Shown in pieces: positions 8,853 to 16,866 of a stretch of DNA of 64,000 nucleotides (position 1 is the first letter of the stretch; every line of letters begins with the position of its first letter). This DNA comes from Duganella sp. Root1480D1 (GTDB taxonomy: Bacteria; Pseudomonadota; Gammaproteobacteria; Burkholderiales; Burkholderiaceae_D), in contig NZ_LMFZ01000034.1 of the NCBI RefSeq assembly GCF_001427305.1, positions 230,085-294,084 of the forward strand. Direction: 5' to 3'. A program made the translations under genes and the position numbers. Below the pieces are notes generated by a model that was not told the origin of the DNA, searched no databases, and saw nothing but the letters and a program-made list of their open reading frames with translations.

Positions 8853-9383
8853 TCAAACATATTGCGGGACTGACAAGGGATCGAAATCTTTCCAGTCGCC
8901 GTTCTCGATAATGCCCTGGGAGCGCTCGACTTTTTCGGCCCCCTGCTGGCGCATCAGCTCGACCGCGCGCGCCTCCTGCTCGCCGTCCACGGCCACCGCT
9001 ACCATCATGCCGGAGTGGCGCGGCGGTGGGCCTGATTCATTTTTTTCTTTCATCTCAGAAAAACTGTACAGTGAGCCCACGTGCGCGCCGACCAGGCCGC
9101 CGAGCACCGGCCCCAGCGGCCCGGTCAACGGGATGGTGGCCGCGCCGGCTGCCGCGCCGATGGCCGCGCCGGTGACCTCGCCCTTGGCCACCGCCTGCGG
9201 GGTCTGCTTGGCCCCCGGCGACTCGGCGCGGTCGCCGCCGGTCGGGATCACATTGTGCTGCCCCGGCGGGTTGTTGAAAAAGCTCGTGACGCGGCCGGCG
9301 TCAAAGCCGGCTGCCTTGAACGCTTCGCAAACGTCGAGCGCGGTTTCCTGCAACTGGAAATGTCCTGCAATGATGGTGGCCAT
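8853..9383 (-). CDS. Glycine-zipper stress protein (general-stress-17M-like)
   Basis: Protein of 176 residues. The N-terminal part (MATIIAGHF, then EAFKAAGFDAGRVTSFF) resembles flavin-free general stress 17M-type modules. A glycine-zipper segment runs through roughly residues 70-108 (GAAIGAAAGAA, LGGLVGAHVGSL), and a second alpha/beta part follows (MMVAVAVDGEQEARAVELM). GGAGG lies upstream of the ATG. A dyad at 9432-9447 lies 32 bp from a CAGGCT hexamer (9405-9410) on this strand, the same geometry as the other envelope and stress genes in this window. Confidence 0.75.
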   Translation of the reverse strand: MATIIAGHFQLQETALDVCEAFKAAGFDAGRVTSFFNNPPGQHNVIPTGGDRAESPGAKQTPQAVAKGEVTGAAIGAAAGAATIPLTGPLGPVLGGLVGAHVGSLYSFSEMKEKNESGPPPRHSGMMVAVAVDGEQEARAVELMRQQGAEKVERSQGIIENGDWKDFDPLSVPQYV

Positions 9384-9404
9384 GGTGTTTCCTCCAAAAG
9401 CCCT

Positions 9405-9447
9405 AGCCTGCCTAAGCCACGCGGTTATGACTGTTAGCTATCGCACG
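9405..9447 (-). promoter_or_regulatory. Candidate Crp/Fnr-type site and -10 for the glycine-zipper stress gene
   Basis: The dyad TGTTAGCTATCGCACG at 9432-9447 matches TGTKCG-N4-CGMACA at 10 of 12 arm positions. Its centre lies 32 bp from the centre of CAGGCT (9405-9410) on the minus strand, i.e. at -41.5. On the plus strand TATAAT at 9471-9476, 34 bp away, could serve the kinase at 9506. Confidence 0.45.
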
Positions 9448-9505
9448 CGCACCTTTTCTATTTCCCGCCGTATAATCACTTCGTCACATCAGATGCCACT
9501 TTGAC

Positions 9506-10927
9506 ATGAGTAGCTTCCACGTCGAAAGGTCTGTCGAGCACGCACTGTCCGAACTCCTGGACGGTCACCCCGTTGCGACCTTTGTCATCGACGTCGACCA
9601 TGTGATCACCCACTGGAACAAGGCTTGCGAACACTTGCTGGGCTGGGGCACGCATGAAATGGTGGGCACGCGCCAGCACTGGCAAGCCTTCTACACCAAG
9701 CCGCGCCCCCTGCTGGCCGACCTGATCGTGGACAATATCGATCCCGCCACCGACCGCAATTTCCGCGACAAGTACAAGCCCTCCTCGCTGATCGACGGCG
9801 CCTACGAGGAAGAAGACTTTTTCCCCAATCTCGGCGCGGCCGGGCACTGGCTGCAATCGACGGCGGCGCCGCTGCGCGGCCATGACGGCAAGCTGGTGGG
9901 CGCCATCCAGAGCCTGCGCGACGTCACCGAGCGCCGGGTGGCGGAAAACGCCCTGCGCCGCGCGCACGACAACCTCGAACAGACCGTGCGCCAGCGCACC
10001 GCCCAGCTGGCCGAAGACATCCGCCAGCGCCAGAGTGCCGAAGAGGAGCTGCGGCGCCGCAATATCGAACTGACCGAGCTCAATGAAACCCTCAGCCGCA
10101 CCCAGCAGCAACTGGTGCAGTCCGACAAGCTGGCTTCGATCGGCCAACTGGCGGCCGGCGTGGCGCACGAAATCAACAATCCGATCGGCTACATCTTCTC
10201 CAATTTCGGCACCCTGCAAAGCTACCTGGACAGCCTGTTCTCCATGCTGGACGCCTACCAGGAAGCCGAGGCGGCGATCGTCGATCCGGCCGTGGCAGCC
10301 CGCCTGCGCGCCATGCGCGACCAGGTGGAGCTGGGCTTCCTGCGCACCGACATCCCGACCCTGATGCAGGAGTCGAAGGAAGGCATCGTGCGCGTGCGCC
10401 ACATCGTGCAGGACCTGAAGGACTTCTCGCGCGTCGACAGCCAGCAGGAATGGGTCTGGGCCGACCTGCGCCAGGGCATCGACTCCACCCTCAACATCGT
10501 CAGCAATGAAATCAAGTACAAGGCCGACGTGGTGCGCGAATACGGCGAGATTCCCGACATCGAATGCCTGCCGCTGCAAATCAACCAGGTGGTGATGAAC
10601 CTGCTGGTCAACGCCGCCCACGCCATCGGCTCGATGCGCGGGCGCATCGAAATCCGCACCGGCTGCGACGGCGAGCAAGTCTGGTTCAGCATCGGCGACA
10701 ACGGCGCCGGCATTGCGCCGGAAAACCTGGGCCGCATCTTCGACCCGTTCTTCACCACCAAGGAAGTCGGCAAAGGCACCGGCCTGGGACTGTCCATGTC
10801 CTACGGCATCGTGCAAAAGCACCACGGCCGGATCGAGGTCCAATCCGCCCTCGGCCGCGGCACCACGTTCCGTGTCACCCTGCCTAAGAAGCGTCCTCCC
10901 AACGAGCAGAAGGAAGCCACCCTATGA
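9506..10927 (+). CDS. PAS-domain sensor histidine kinase
   Basis: Cytoplasmic kinase of 473 residues. A PAS-like sensor occupies about 15-145 (VATFVIDVDHVITHWNKA), followed by a coiled coil (150-205), a HisKA box with H221 in GVAHEINNPIGY, and a HATPase domain with N box (NQVVMNLLVNAAHA), G1 (DNGAGI), F box and G2 (GTGLGLSMSYGIV). No membrane segment is seen, so it senses an internal signal. The TGA overlaps the next ATG (10924), so it is coupled to the REC-HD response regulator, its probable partner. TATAAT at 9471-9476 is a likely -10. Confidence 0.92.
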   Translation: MSSFHVERSVEHALSELLDGHPVATFVIDVDHVITHWNKACEHLLGWGTHEMVGTRQHWQAFYTKPRPLLADLIVDNIDPATDRNFRDKYKPSSLIDGAYEEEDFFPNLGAAGHWLQSTAAPLRGHDGKLVGAIQSLRDVTERRVAENALRRAHDNLEQTVRQRTAQLAEDIRQRQSAEEELRRRNIELTELNETLSRTQQQLVQSDKLASIGQLAAGVAHEINNPIGYIFSNFGTLQSYLDSLFSMLDAYQEAEAAIVDPAVAARLRAMRDQVELGFLRTDIPTLMQESKEGIVRVRHIVQDLKDFSRVDSQQEWVWADLRQGIDSTLNIVSNEIKYKADVVREYGEIPDIECLPLQINQVVMNLLVNAAHAIGSMRGRIEIRTGCDGEQVWFSIGDNGAGIAPENLGRIFDPFFTTKEVGKGTGLGLSMSYGIVQKHHGRIEVQSALGRGTTFRVTLPKKRPPNEQKEATL

Positions 10928-12186
10928 TGACCATCCTGTGTGTCGACGACGAGCCGAACATCCTCTCCTCGCTGCGCCGCCTGTTCCGCGGCAAAGGCTA
11001 CGAGGTGCTGACGGCCATCAGCGGCGCACAAGGCCTGGAATTGCTGGAGCAGCAGCCGGTCGACCTGGTGATTTCCGACATGCGCATGCCGGAAATGGAT
11101 GGCGCCCGCTTCCTGGCCCAGGTGCGCGAACGCTGGCCCAATACCGTGCGCCTACTGCTGACCGGCTACTCCGACGTGCAGTCGATCCAGGACGCGATCA
11201 ACTGCGGCGAGATCTACCGCTACATCACCAAGCCCTGGGACGACAACGACATCCTGCTGATCGTGCGCCACGCGCTGGAACGCCACCAGCTCGAGGTGGA
11301 AAAGCAGCGCCTGGAAGCGCTGACCGTGAAGCAGAACGAGGAATTGAAGTCGCTCAACGCCGGCCTGGAACAAAAGGTCGAGGAGCGCACGCGCCAGCTC
11401 AAGGCCAACTTCCTGACCACCATCAAGATCCTGTCCAGCATTGCCGAAGCGCGCGGCACCGGCCAGACCGGCCAGACGCGCCAGGTGGCCGACCTGGCGC
11501 GCAAGATGGCGACCCAGCTCAAGCTCGACATGAACGAGGTGCAGGATATCTTCATTGCCGCCCTGCTGCACGACCTGGGCCGCATCGGCTTTTCCGACGA
11601 TATGCTGCGCACCCCGATGACCATGCTGCAAGGCGCCGACCTGGCGCTGTTCCGCAAGCACCCGGTGTCGGGTGCGCAGCTGCTGATGCCGCTGACCGAC
11701 ATGGCCGGCGTTGCCGCCATCGTGCGCCACCAGATGGAGCGCTTTGACGGCCAGGGCTATCCGGACCGGCTGGCCGGCTTCGCCATTCCGATCGGCTCGC
11801 GCATCCTGACCCTGGCGATCGATTACTACAACCTGCAGCAAGGCGCCCTGGTGCAGCGCCACCTGAAGCCGGAAGAAGCCAAGTCATTGGTGATGGACGG
11901 CAGCGGCAAGCGCTACGACCCGGCGGTAGTGCAAGCCTTCCGCCAGGTGGTCGACGGCGGCATCCGCGGCGCGGCGGAAAGCAGCGACGTCGAATTGCTG
12001 TCCGGCGAACTGGTGCCGGGGATGGTGCTGTCGCGCGACGTGGTCAGCCGCGATGGCCTGATGCTGCTGGCGTCGGACCACGTGCTCAACGAGCGCATGA
12101 TCCAGCAGTTGCAGGACTTCGAGAAAAAAAGCGGGCACCGCCTGCCTATCTGGGTTCAGCGGGGCGCAGTGGCAGGACCACGGTAA
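10924..12186 (+). CDS. Response regulator with HD-GYP-like output domain
   Basis: Protein of 420 residues: receiver domain (D8/D9, phospho-acceptor D52, K103), a long coiled coil (about 115-165) and an HD output domain. The HD pair is at 216-217 (LLHDLGRIGF) and GYP at 278-280 (FDGQGYP). HD-GYP enzymes hydrolyse c-di-GMP, but here the usual HHE before DGxGYP reads RHQME, and the late metal Asp segment reads AIDYYN, so metal binding may be altered. Start is one of two adjacent ATGs overlapping the kinase stop. It converges on the PAS kinase gene with a 41-base 3' overlap. Confidence 0.88.
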   Translation: MMTILCVDDEPNILSSLRRLFRGKGYEVLTAISGAQGLELLEQQPVDLVISDMRMPEMDGARFLAQVRERWPNTVRLLLTGYSDVQSIQDAINCGEIYRYITKPWDDNDILLIVRHALERHQLEVEKQRLEALTVKQNEELKSLNAGLEQKVEERTRQLKANFLTTIKILSSIAEARGTGQTGQTRQVADLARKMATQLKLDMNEVQDIFIAALLHDLGRIGFSDDMLRTPMTMLQGADLALFRKHPVSGAQLLMPLTDMAGVAAIVRHQMERFDGQGYPDRLAGFAIPIGSRILTLAIDYYNLQQGALVQRHLKPEEAKSLVMDGSGKRYDPAVVQAFRQVVDGGIRGAAESSDVELLSGELVPGMVLSRDVVSRDGLMLLASDHVLNERMIQQLQDFEKKSGHRLPIWVQRGAVAGPR

Positions 12187-13339
12187 ATGCCGAGCCTTTA
12201 CCAGGCTCGGAAATCACATTGATGCGGCCGCCGTGCTTGCTGACGATGCCGTAAGCCAGGTAAAGTCCCAGCCCGGTGCCGCTGCCGACCGGCTTGGTGG
12301 TGAAGAAGGGATCGAAGATGCGGCCCAGGTTTTCCGGCGGGATGCCGACGCCATTGTCCTGGATGCGCACATGCACGGCCTCGCGGTCGGCCCCGGTGAC
12401 GATGCGGATGATGCCCTGGGCCGGCAGCGCCTGGATCGCGTTCAGCAGGATGGCGCGGAACACCTGGTTCAACTGGCCGGGCAGGCCCCGCACCGGCGGC
12501 AGCTTGCCAAAATGCTTGTCCACCTTGGCCTTGAAGCGCAGTTCATTGGCCAGCGCGTTGAGCGTGCTCTCGAGCCCTTCATGCACATCGGTCTGCTGCC
12601 ATTGGCTGTCGCCGGCCTCCGAAAAATCCTTCAGCGCCTGCACGATGTCGCGCACGCGGCGCAAGCCATCCATCGATTCGCGCAGCAAGGCGGCGGTATC
12701 TTCCTTCATGAAGTCGAAATCGGCCTGACGGCGCTGCTCCGCCGTGGCGCTGTGTTCGACCAGGTCGAACAGGGTATCGGCATAGCTTTTCAGGGTGCCG
12801 ATGTTGGAGGTCACAAAGCCCACCGGGTTGTTGATTTCGTGCGCCACGCCCGCTGCCAGTTGGCCGATCGACGCCATGTTCTGCGCTTGCAGCAGGGTTT
12901 CTTCCATCTGCTTGCGGTCGGTGATGTCGGTCAGGGAACCGATCACTTCCAGCGGCGCGCCCTGCTCGTCGCGGATCAGGCGCAACTTGTCATGCATCCA
13001 CAGGTAGCGGCCATCGGCCGTGCGGAAGCGGTATTCGTAGGCCTTCTCGCCTTCGGTGAAGATCTGCGCCAGGCTGGAAAAGATGTTTGGCGCATCGTCG
13101 GGGTGGATATGGTCGAACCAGAAATTGGGGTCGGTCACCATGTCCGCGGGCCGGTAACCCAGCACGTTCAGCGCGTTGGCGCTGACGAAGGTCATCTTGA
13201 AGTCGCCGCTCGGCACCGTGCTGTAGATGATGGCCGGGGTGTTGTCGACCAGGTATTTCAGGCGCTGCAGCGGATCGGCCGGTTCGCTGGCGCGGGCCGG
13301 CGCTTCGCTGGTAATGAAATCGAAGTCTTCGAATTCCAT
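12146..13339 (-). CDS. PAS/PAC sensor histidine kinase
   Basis: Soluble kinase of 397 residues. A PAS fold with PAC tail covers about 25-145 (PAIIYSTVPSGDF, LGYRPADMV, IGSLTDITDRKQ). The HisKA box has H167 in GVAHEINNPVGF, and the HATPase domain has DNGVGIPPENLGRIFDPFF and GTGLGLYLAYGI. The kinase core closely resembles that of the kinase at 9506, suggesting duplication. There is no adjacent regulator in the same orientation; the REC-HD protein encoded tail-to-tail is the obvious candidate partner, which is an inference. Confidence 0.9.
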   Translation of the reverse strand: MEFEDFDFITSEAPARASEPADPLQRLKYLVDNTPAIIYSTVPSGDFKMTFVSANALNVLGYRPADMVTDPNFWFDHIHPDDAPNIFSSLAQIFTEGEKAYEYRFRTADGRYLWMHDKLRLIRDEQGAPLEVIGSLTDITDRKQMEETLLQAQNMASIGQLAAGVAHEINNPVGFVTSNIGTLKSYADTLFDLVEHSATAEQRRQADFDFMKEDTAALLRESMDGLRRVRDIVQALKDFSEAGDSQWQQTDVHEGLESTLNALANELRFKAKVDKHFGKLPPVRGLPGQLNQVFRAILLNAIQALPAQGIIRIVTGADREAVHVRIQDNGVGIPPENLGRIFDPFFTTKPVGSGTGLGLYLAYGIVSKHGGRINVISEPGKGSAFTVVLPLRPAEPR

Positions 13340-13357
13340 GGCGCCTTTGTCGTCTCC

Positions 13358-14266
13358 TTACCAGTCGGCCCAGGCGAACCGCCGCACAGGCATTGGCATC
13401 GAGAGGAAGGCCGGTTCCGGCACTGGCGGCGGCGGTGCTGCCAGCCAGTCGCGCGGGTCGACCCGGTAATATTTTTGCAGCTCGCCGTACAAGGCCGCAT
13501 GGCGCTCGGCCAACTGCCACGGCCGCGTGAAGAAGGTTTCCGTCACCACGGCAAAGAATTCGGCCGGGCTGCTGGCGCCGTAATGGTCCAGCACGCTGTC
13601 TGGCCGGCCCAGCCAGGCTTCGTGGCGCAGGTTGGCGTAATCGCGCGACAGCACTTCCGACCAGCTGCGGTAGTTGTCAGGGCTGCCGAGGTAAGGCGCA
13701 CCATTATTGCTGCCCGATTCGCTGTCGAGCTGGTGGGCAAACTCGTGCAGCACGACGTTGTTGCCGCCCTGCCAGTCCAGCGTCCCGCGTTCAACGTCAT
13801 CCCACGACAGCACAATGCGGCCGTCGCTCCACGACTCGCCCAGCATCTGCCGGCGCGACGGGGTGATCACGCCGCCCGCTCCCATTTCGTCGCGGTGGGC
13901 GATGAAGGCGCCGGGATAGACCAGGATGGTGTGCAGTGCACGGTACACCTTGCTCGGCTTGTTCAGCAACAGCAGGCACGCCTGGGCGGCGATGGTGATG
14001 CGCATCTCATCGCTCAGCTCGAGGCCGGCGCAAGCGACGAATTTTTTCTGGTGCAGGAATTGCACCACCATGCGCTGCAACTGGCGCTGCAGATCCGGCG
14101 CCAGTTTGCGGTAGAAGGGAATGCTGCGTTCGAGCGTCGCCTGCTCGGCGGCAGGCAGCGGCCGGGCCAGCGCCCGCCGCAAGGTCCAGCGTGGATACAC
14201 GATCGGCGCCGCAATGCCCAGCGCCGTCAAGATAAGCAAAACCCAAGCGTCCATGATGCCGTCCAT
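13358..14266 (-). CDS. mtfA: MtfA-type zinc peptidase (M90 family)
   Basis: Gluzincin-like peptidase of 302 residues. The zinc motif HEFAH is at 174-178, with further candidate glutamates in EFFAVVTE (236-243). A hydrophobic N-terminus (WVLLILTALGIAAPIV) looks like a membrane anchor or uncleaved signal, as in longer beta-proteobacterial MtfA homologues; E. coli MtfA has about 265 residues, binds the repressor Mlc and so links to sugar-transport control. The ATG at 14266 is chosen over the one at 14308, which only adds a charged leader; a third lies at 14254. The gene lies 18 bases upstream of the PAS kinase on the same strand. Confidence 0.85.
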   Translation of the reverse strand: MDGIMDAWVLLILTALGIAAPIVYPRWTLRRALARPLPAAEQATLERSIPFYRKLAPDLQRQLQRMVVQFLHQKKFVACAGLELSDEMRITIAAQACLLLLNKPSKVYRALHTILVYPGAFIAHRDEMGAGGVITPSRRQMLGESWSDGRIVLSWDDVERGTLDWQGGNNVVLHEFAHQLDSESGSNNGAPYLGSPDNYRSWSEVLSRDYANLRHEAWLGRPDSVLDHYGASSPAEFFAVVTETFFTRPWQLAERHAALYGELQKYYRVDPRDWLAAPPPPVPEPAFLSMPMPVRRFAWADW

Positions 14267-14347
14267 AACAGAACTCGTTCCGCCACAGATGGGGCTGGTT
14301 AACGGCATTTCAACATGCCATCAATGGAAGCTTATCACTGTTCCGGC

Positions 14348-14983
14348 TTAAGGCATGGCCTTTTGCAGGGAGCTCGGGGCGCCAAACAGGGCTGCTACCA
14401 GCGGATCGCGCTGGACCGGGCCGCGGTTGACGCGGATCGCATAATGGGTGTCGTCTGCCAGGATATGGAAGTGACGGCCATTGCCAGCCATGCTCTGCTC
14501 GCGCAGGCTTGGGCGCTCCTTGCGCGGTGGCGCACCTTCGCGCTTGGGCTGGGCGATCGCGGCCAGGAAGGCTTGCACGCGTTCGGCGTCTGGGGTCAGC
14601 TGGTAGACAGCCTTGCCCAGGTAGGTCGCCGTGCCTTCTATATAGCGAGCCAGTTCGATCACGCCAGCTTCGCGCAGGTCGCGGATGTATTTACGGGCGC
14701 CCGAAGGCGAAAATTTCAGGAACCAGGCGATTTCGTCGGCCAGCATTTCGTGGTTTTGTAATTCCGCCACCAGTTTCTGCATATTTTCGATGCGGCGCAG
14801 GGTCGCCGAGGTGGATCGGACGCGCTCGATCGGGGCCAGCGACAGGGCTTTGCGCTCCGTCACGGGACCGGGACGCTCGACAAGCGCCAGGCGTGGACGG
14901 GACGGTACAGCCGGCAACGGTGCCGGCAGCTCTGCGGTAGCTTCGATTTCGAGGCCATGGGACGATTCTCTGATTGCGTGCAT
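14348..14983 (-). CDS. Winged-helix DNA-binding protein, unknown role
   Basis: Protein of 211 residues with a central winged-helix-like segment (about 70-125: MLADEIAWFLKFSPSGARKYIRDL, then GVIEL) flanked by a Pro-rich N-terminus and a basic Pro/Arg linker plus C-terminal extension. It is probably a cytoplasmic transcription factor of a family I do not recognise. AAGGAG lies seven bases before the ATG. The upstream region shared with the collagen-like lipoprotein contains the dyad TGTGCGGCAACGAACA at 15053-15068; a CACTCT hexamer at 15026-15031 lies 32 bp from its centre on this strand. Confidence 0.7.
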   Translation of the reverse strand: MHAIRESSHGLEIEATAELPAPLPAVPSRPRLALVERPGPVTERKALSLAPIERVRSTSATLRRIENMQKLVAELQNHEMLADEIAWFLKFSPSGARKYIRDLREAGVIELARYIEGTATYLGKAVYQLTPDAERVQAFLAAIAQPKREGAPPRKERPSLREQSMAGNGRHFHILADDTHYAIRVNRGPVQRDPLVAALFGAPSSLQKAMP

Positions 14984-15025
14984 TTGAACACTCCTTGTAG
15001 ATGCCAGGGTGGATTCGCAGGCTCC

Positions 15026-15068
15026 AGAGTGCCCGCCTGCGACTCATCGGTCTGTGCGGCAACGAACA
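15026..15068 (-). promoter_or_regulatory. Candidate Crp/Fnr-type site upstream of the winged-helix gene
   Basis: The dyad TGTGCGGCAACGAACA (15053-15068) matches TGTKCG-N4-CGMACA fully, with one T/G difference between arms. A weak -10, CACTCT (15026-15031, minus strand), is 32 bp away centre to centre. The site may alternatively act on the divergent lipoprotein at 15215, although its TATGCT hexamer (15175-15180) is over 100 bases away. Confidence 0.5.
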
Positions 15069-15214
15069 TACAAACGCACAAACATTGGCTCTTTGCCAAT
15101 TTCAGGTGCGTCAAGTGCTTGGACCAGCATTTACTGTGTGTGTTCCCGTACAGAGTGCGAACCCGGCAGCGACCTATGCTGGTCCCGGCATCAACCAACC
15201 AGAGAGGAACGACC

Positions 15215-15463
15215 ATGAAATATCCAGTCCTGCTCGCAGCCCTGGCCCTGGTGGGCCTGACCGCCTGCGAAAAGACCGTTACCAACAACCCTCCGCCGGC
15301 CGTCGAGCCGGCACCGCCGCCAGCCGTCGTGCCAGGGCCACCTGGGCCATCCGGTCCACCAGGTGAACCGGGCACGCCAGGCCCGCAAGGCGAGCCGGGC
15401 AAGGCCGGCGACACCGTGATCGTGCAGCCGCAAACCCCGCCGCCGGAACCGGAAAAGAAATAG
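15215..15463 (+). CDS. Small lipoprotein with collagen-like Gly-X-Y repeats
   Basis: Protein of 82 residues. It has a lipoprotein signal with lipobox LTAC (Cys18), then a Pro-rich segment, then eight consecutive Gly-X-Y triplets at about residues 41-65 (GPP GPS GPP GEP GTP GPQ GEP GKA), then a Pro/Glu tail ending PEKK. Collagen-like triplets in bacteria can form trimeric triple helices; eight is short but uninterrupted. The ATG at 15215 follows GAGAGGAA closely and gives the signal peptide. Probably anchored in the outer membrane. No partner gene is adjacent on the same strand. Confidence 0.8.
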   Translation: MKYPVLLAALALVGLTACEKTVTNNPPPAVEPAPPPAVVPGPPGPSGPPGEPGTPGPQGEPGKAGDTVIVQPQTPPPEPEKK

Positions 15464-15481
15464 TTATAGTTAGTCAACCAA

Positions 15482-15509
15482 CCGCCACCTATGCCCGTTT
15501 AGGTGGCGG
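15482..15509 (+). terminator. Hairpin after the collagen-like lipoprotein
   Basis: Perfect 9-bp stem CCGCCACCT/AGGTGGCGG with a 10-base loop, 19 bases after the stop. No T-tract follows, so it may be a weak terminator or an mRNA-stabilising hairpin. Confidence 0.45.
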
Positions 15510-15545
15510 CTTGAAGAAAATATCAATAGTGAATTTAAGCATATG

Positions 15546-15574
15546 TTGTAGAAATACTACATACTTGCTATACT
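15546..15574 (+). promoter_or_regulatory. Promoter of the OmpA-family gene
   Basis: -35 TTGTAG (15546-15551), 17-base spacer, -10 TATACT (15569-15574). Transcription would begin near 15582, giving a leader of about 134 bases. A 14-bp perfect palindrome GTGCGCTAGCGCAC lies just downstream at 15587-15600. Confidence 0.6.
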
Positions 15575-15715
15575 TCAAAGTAAAATGTGCGCTAGCGCAC
15601 TGATACTGGCGAGTAACGCCGCCTAAACTGAACCCACAGCAATGCATCACCGCTGGGAAAGAGAGTCGCGCAACTTTTTTTGCGACTTTGCTACTCAAAC
15701 AACGGGAGTTTTCTA

Positions 15716-16768
15716 GTGAATAAGATTAAAAATATCGCCATCGCAGCAGCTATGTTGTCGGCTTCGTTCGCCGCTTCGGCGCAGGACACCCTGCTCAACC
15801 AAAACTGGTACGTTGGCGCCGGCGCCGGCGTGATCCGCCCTGACGGCGTATGGGGCGTGGACAAGGACGATGCCGCTTTCGGCCTGAAAATGGGCAAGGC
15901 ACTGAACGACAAGTGGGACCTGCAATTCAACGCCACCCACGGCGCAGTGCGTGACAACGGCGCACGCTACGGCCAGAAAACCCTGGGCGTCGACGGCCTG
16001 TACATGTTCTCCCGCAAATCGGTACGTCCATTCCTGCTGGTAGGTACCGGCATGGAACGCGACGTGTTCACGGCAGCGAACAGCCTGGCCGAGCCAAAGC
16101 GCAACTCCCCATTCGTGTCCGTAGGCCTGGGCCTGCAAGCCAACATCACCGAGCGCCTGTTCCTGCAAGCTGACCTGCGCAATGTGCATGGCTTCATCCG
16201 CGGCAACGAGTTCAACAACTCGAAATCGAACAACAAGTACCTGATGTTCTCGCTGAACTACCTGCTGGGCGCAGCACCGCAGCCAGCACCAGCGCCGGCA
16301 CCGGTGGCGCCAGTTGCAGCACCTGAGCCAACTCCGGCCCCAGTCGTAGCACCGGTGGCGCCGCCGCCGCCAGCACCGAAGTTCGAAAAAGTGACCATGG
16401 CCGCTAACGAACTGTTCGCCTTCGACAGCGCCAACCTGGCGCCGGAACAGCCTAAGCTGGACGACATGGCCAAGCTGCTGACCGAAGACAAGTCGGTCAA
16501 CAATGTCGTCATCACCGGCCACACCGACCGCCTGGGTTCCGACAAGTACAACCAGAAGCTGTCCGAGCGCCGTGCTGAAGCCGTCAAGGCCTACCTGGTC
16601 GGCAAAGGTGTTGACTCTTCCCGCCTGACCGCACAAGGCAAGGGCAAGTCCCAGCCAGTGGTTCAGTGCAACGACAAGAAAATGAAGCGCCCAGACCTGA
16701 TCAAGTGCCTGGAACCAAACCGTCGCGTGGAAATCGACCAGGTGACCGCGGAACGCCGCGTGAAGTAA
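15716..16768 (+). CDS. OmpA-family outer membrane protein
   Basis: Major-porin-like protein of 350 residues: signal peptide ending near ASA (residues 18-20), an eight-strand-type beta-barrel domain (about 21-180), a Pro/Ala/Val linker (about 183-215), and a C-terminal OmpA peptidoglycan-binding domain (NVVITGHTDRLGS, LSERRAEAVKAYLV). The GTG at 15716 is chosen because CGGGAG lies seven bases upstream and the signal peptide starts there; the earlier in-frame start adds non-signal residues. It links the outer membrane to the cell wall. A strong terminator follows. Confidence 0.93.
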   Translation: MNKIKNIAIAAAMLSASFAASAQDTLLNQNWYVGAGAGVIRPDGVWGVDKDDAAFGLKMGKALNDKWDLQFNATHGAVRDNGARYGQKTLGVDGLYMFSRKSVRPFLLVGTGMERDVFTAANSLAEPKRNSPFVSVGLGLQANITERLFLQADLRNVHGFIRGNEFNNSKSNNKYLMFSLNYLLGAAPQPAPAPAPVAPVAAPEPTPAPVVAPVAPPPPAPKFEKVTMAANELFAFDSANLAPEQPKLDDMAKLLTEDKSVNNVVITGHTDRLGSDKYNQKLSERRAEAVKAYLVGKGVDSSRLTAQGKGKSQPVVQCNDKKMKRPDLIKCLEPNRRVEIDQVTAERRVK

Positions 16769-16787
16769 TCACTGCCTGCGCAGTCTG

Positions 16788-16812
16788 AAAAGGAGCCTTC
16801 GGGCTCCTTTTC
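16788..16812 (+). terminator. Rho-independent terminator after the OmpA gene
   Basis: Perfect 10-bp stem AAAAGGAGCC/GGCTCCTTTT closed by a TTCG tetraloop, ending in TTTT; the symmetrical A/T flanks could also serve the opposite strand. The site lies directly upstream of the yihY promoter. Confidence 0.9.
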
Positions 16813-16816
16813 TATT

Positions 16817-16859
16817 TGTGCCCCGGCGCACGGTCAGGCCGGCCGTGCCGGCGTAAGGT
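16817..16859 (+). promoter_or_regulatory. Candidate Crp/Fnr-type site and -10 for the YihY gene
   Basis: The dyad TGTGCCCCGGCGCACG (16817-16832) matches TGTKCG-N4-CGMACA at 10 of 12 arm positions. Its centre is exactly 32 bp from that of TAAGGT (16854-16859). TAAGGT ends seven bases before the ATG, so transcription would start at the start codon. Confidence 0.5.
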
Positions 16860-16866
16860 TGTCCCC

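Noticed and set aside
12233..14302. 689-codon open frame on the plus strand across the PAS kinase and MtfA genes
   Set aside because: It runs antisense to two well-supported genes with conserved motifs and its translation is His/Gln/Arg/Ala-rich, the usual shadow of GC-rich coding DNA.
15141..15180. Regulon site for the collagen-like lipoprotein next to TATGCT at 15175
   Set aside because: The left arm TGTTCC is fair but the right arm does not match and the spacing is 29 bp.
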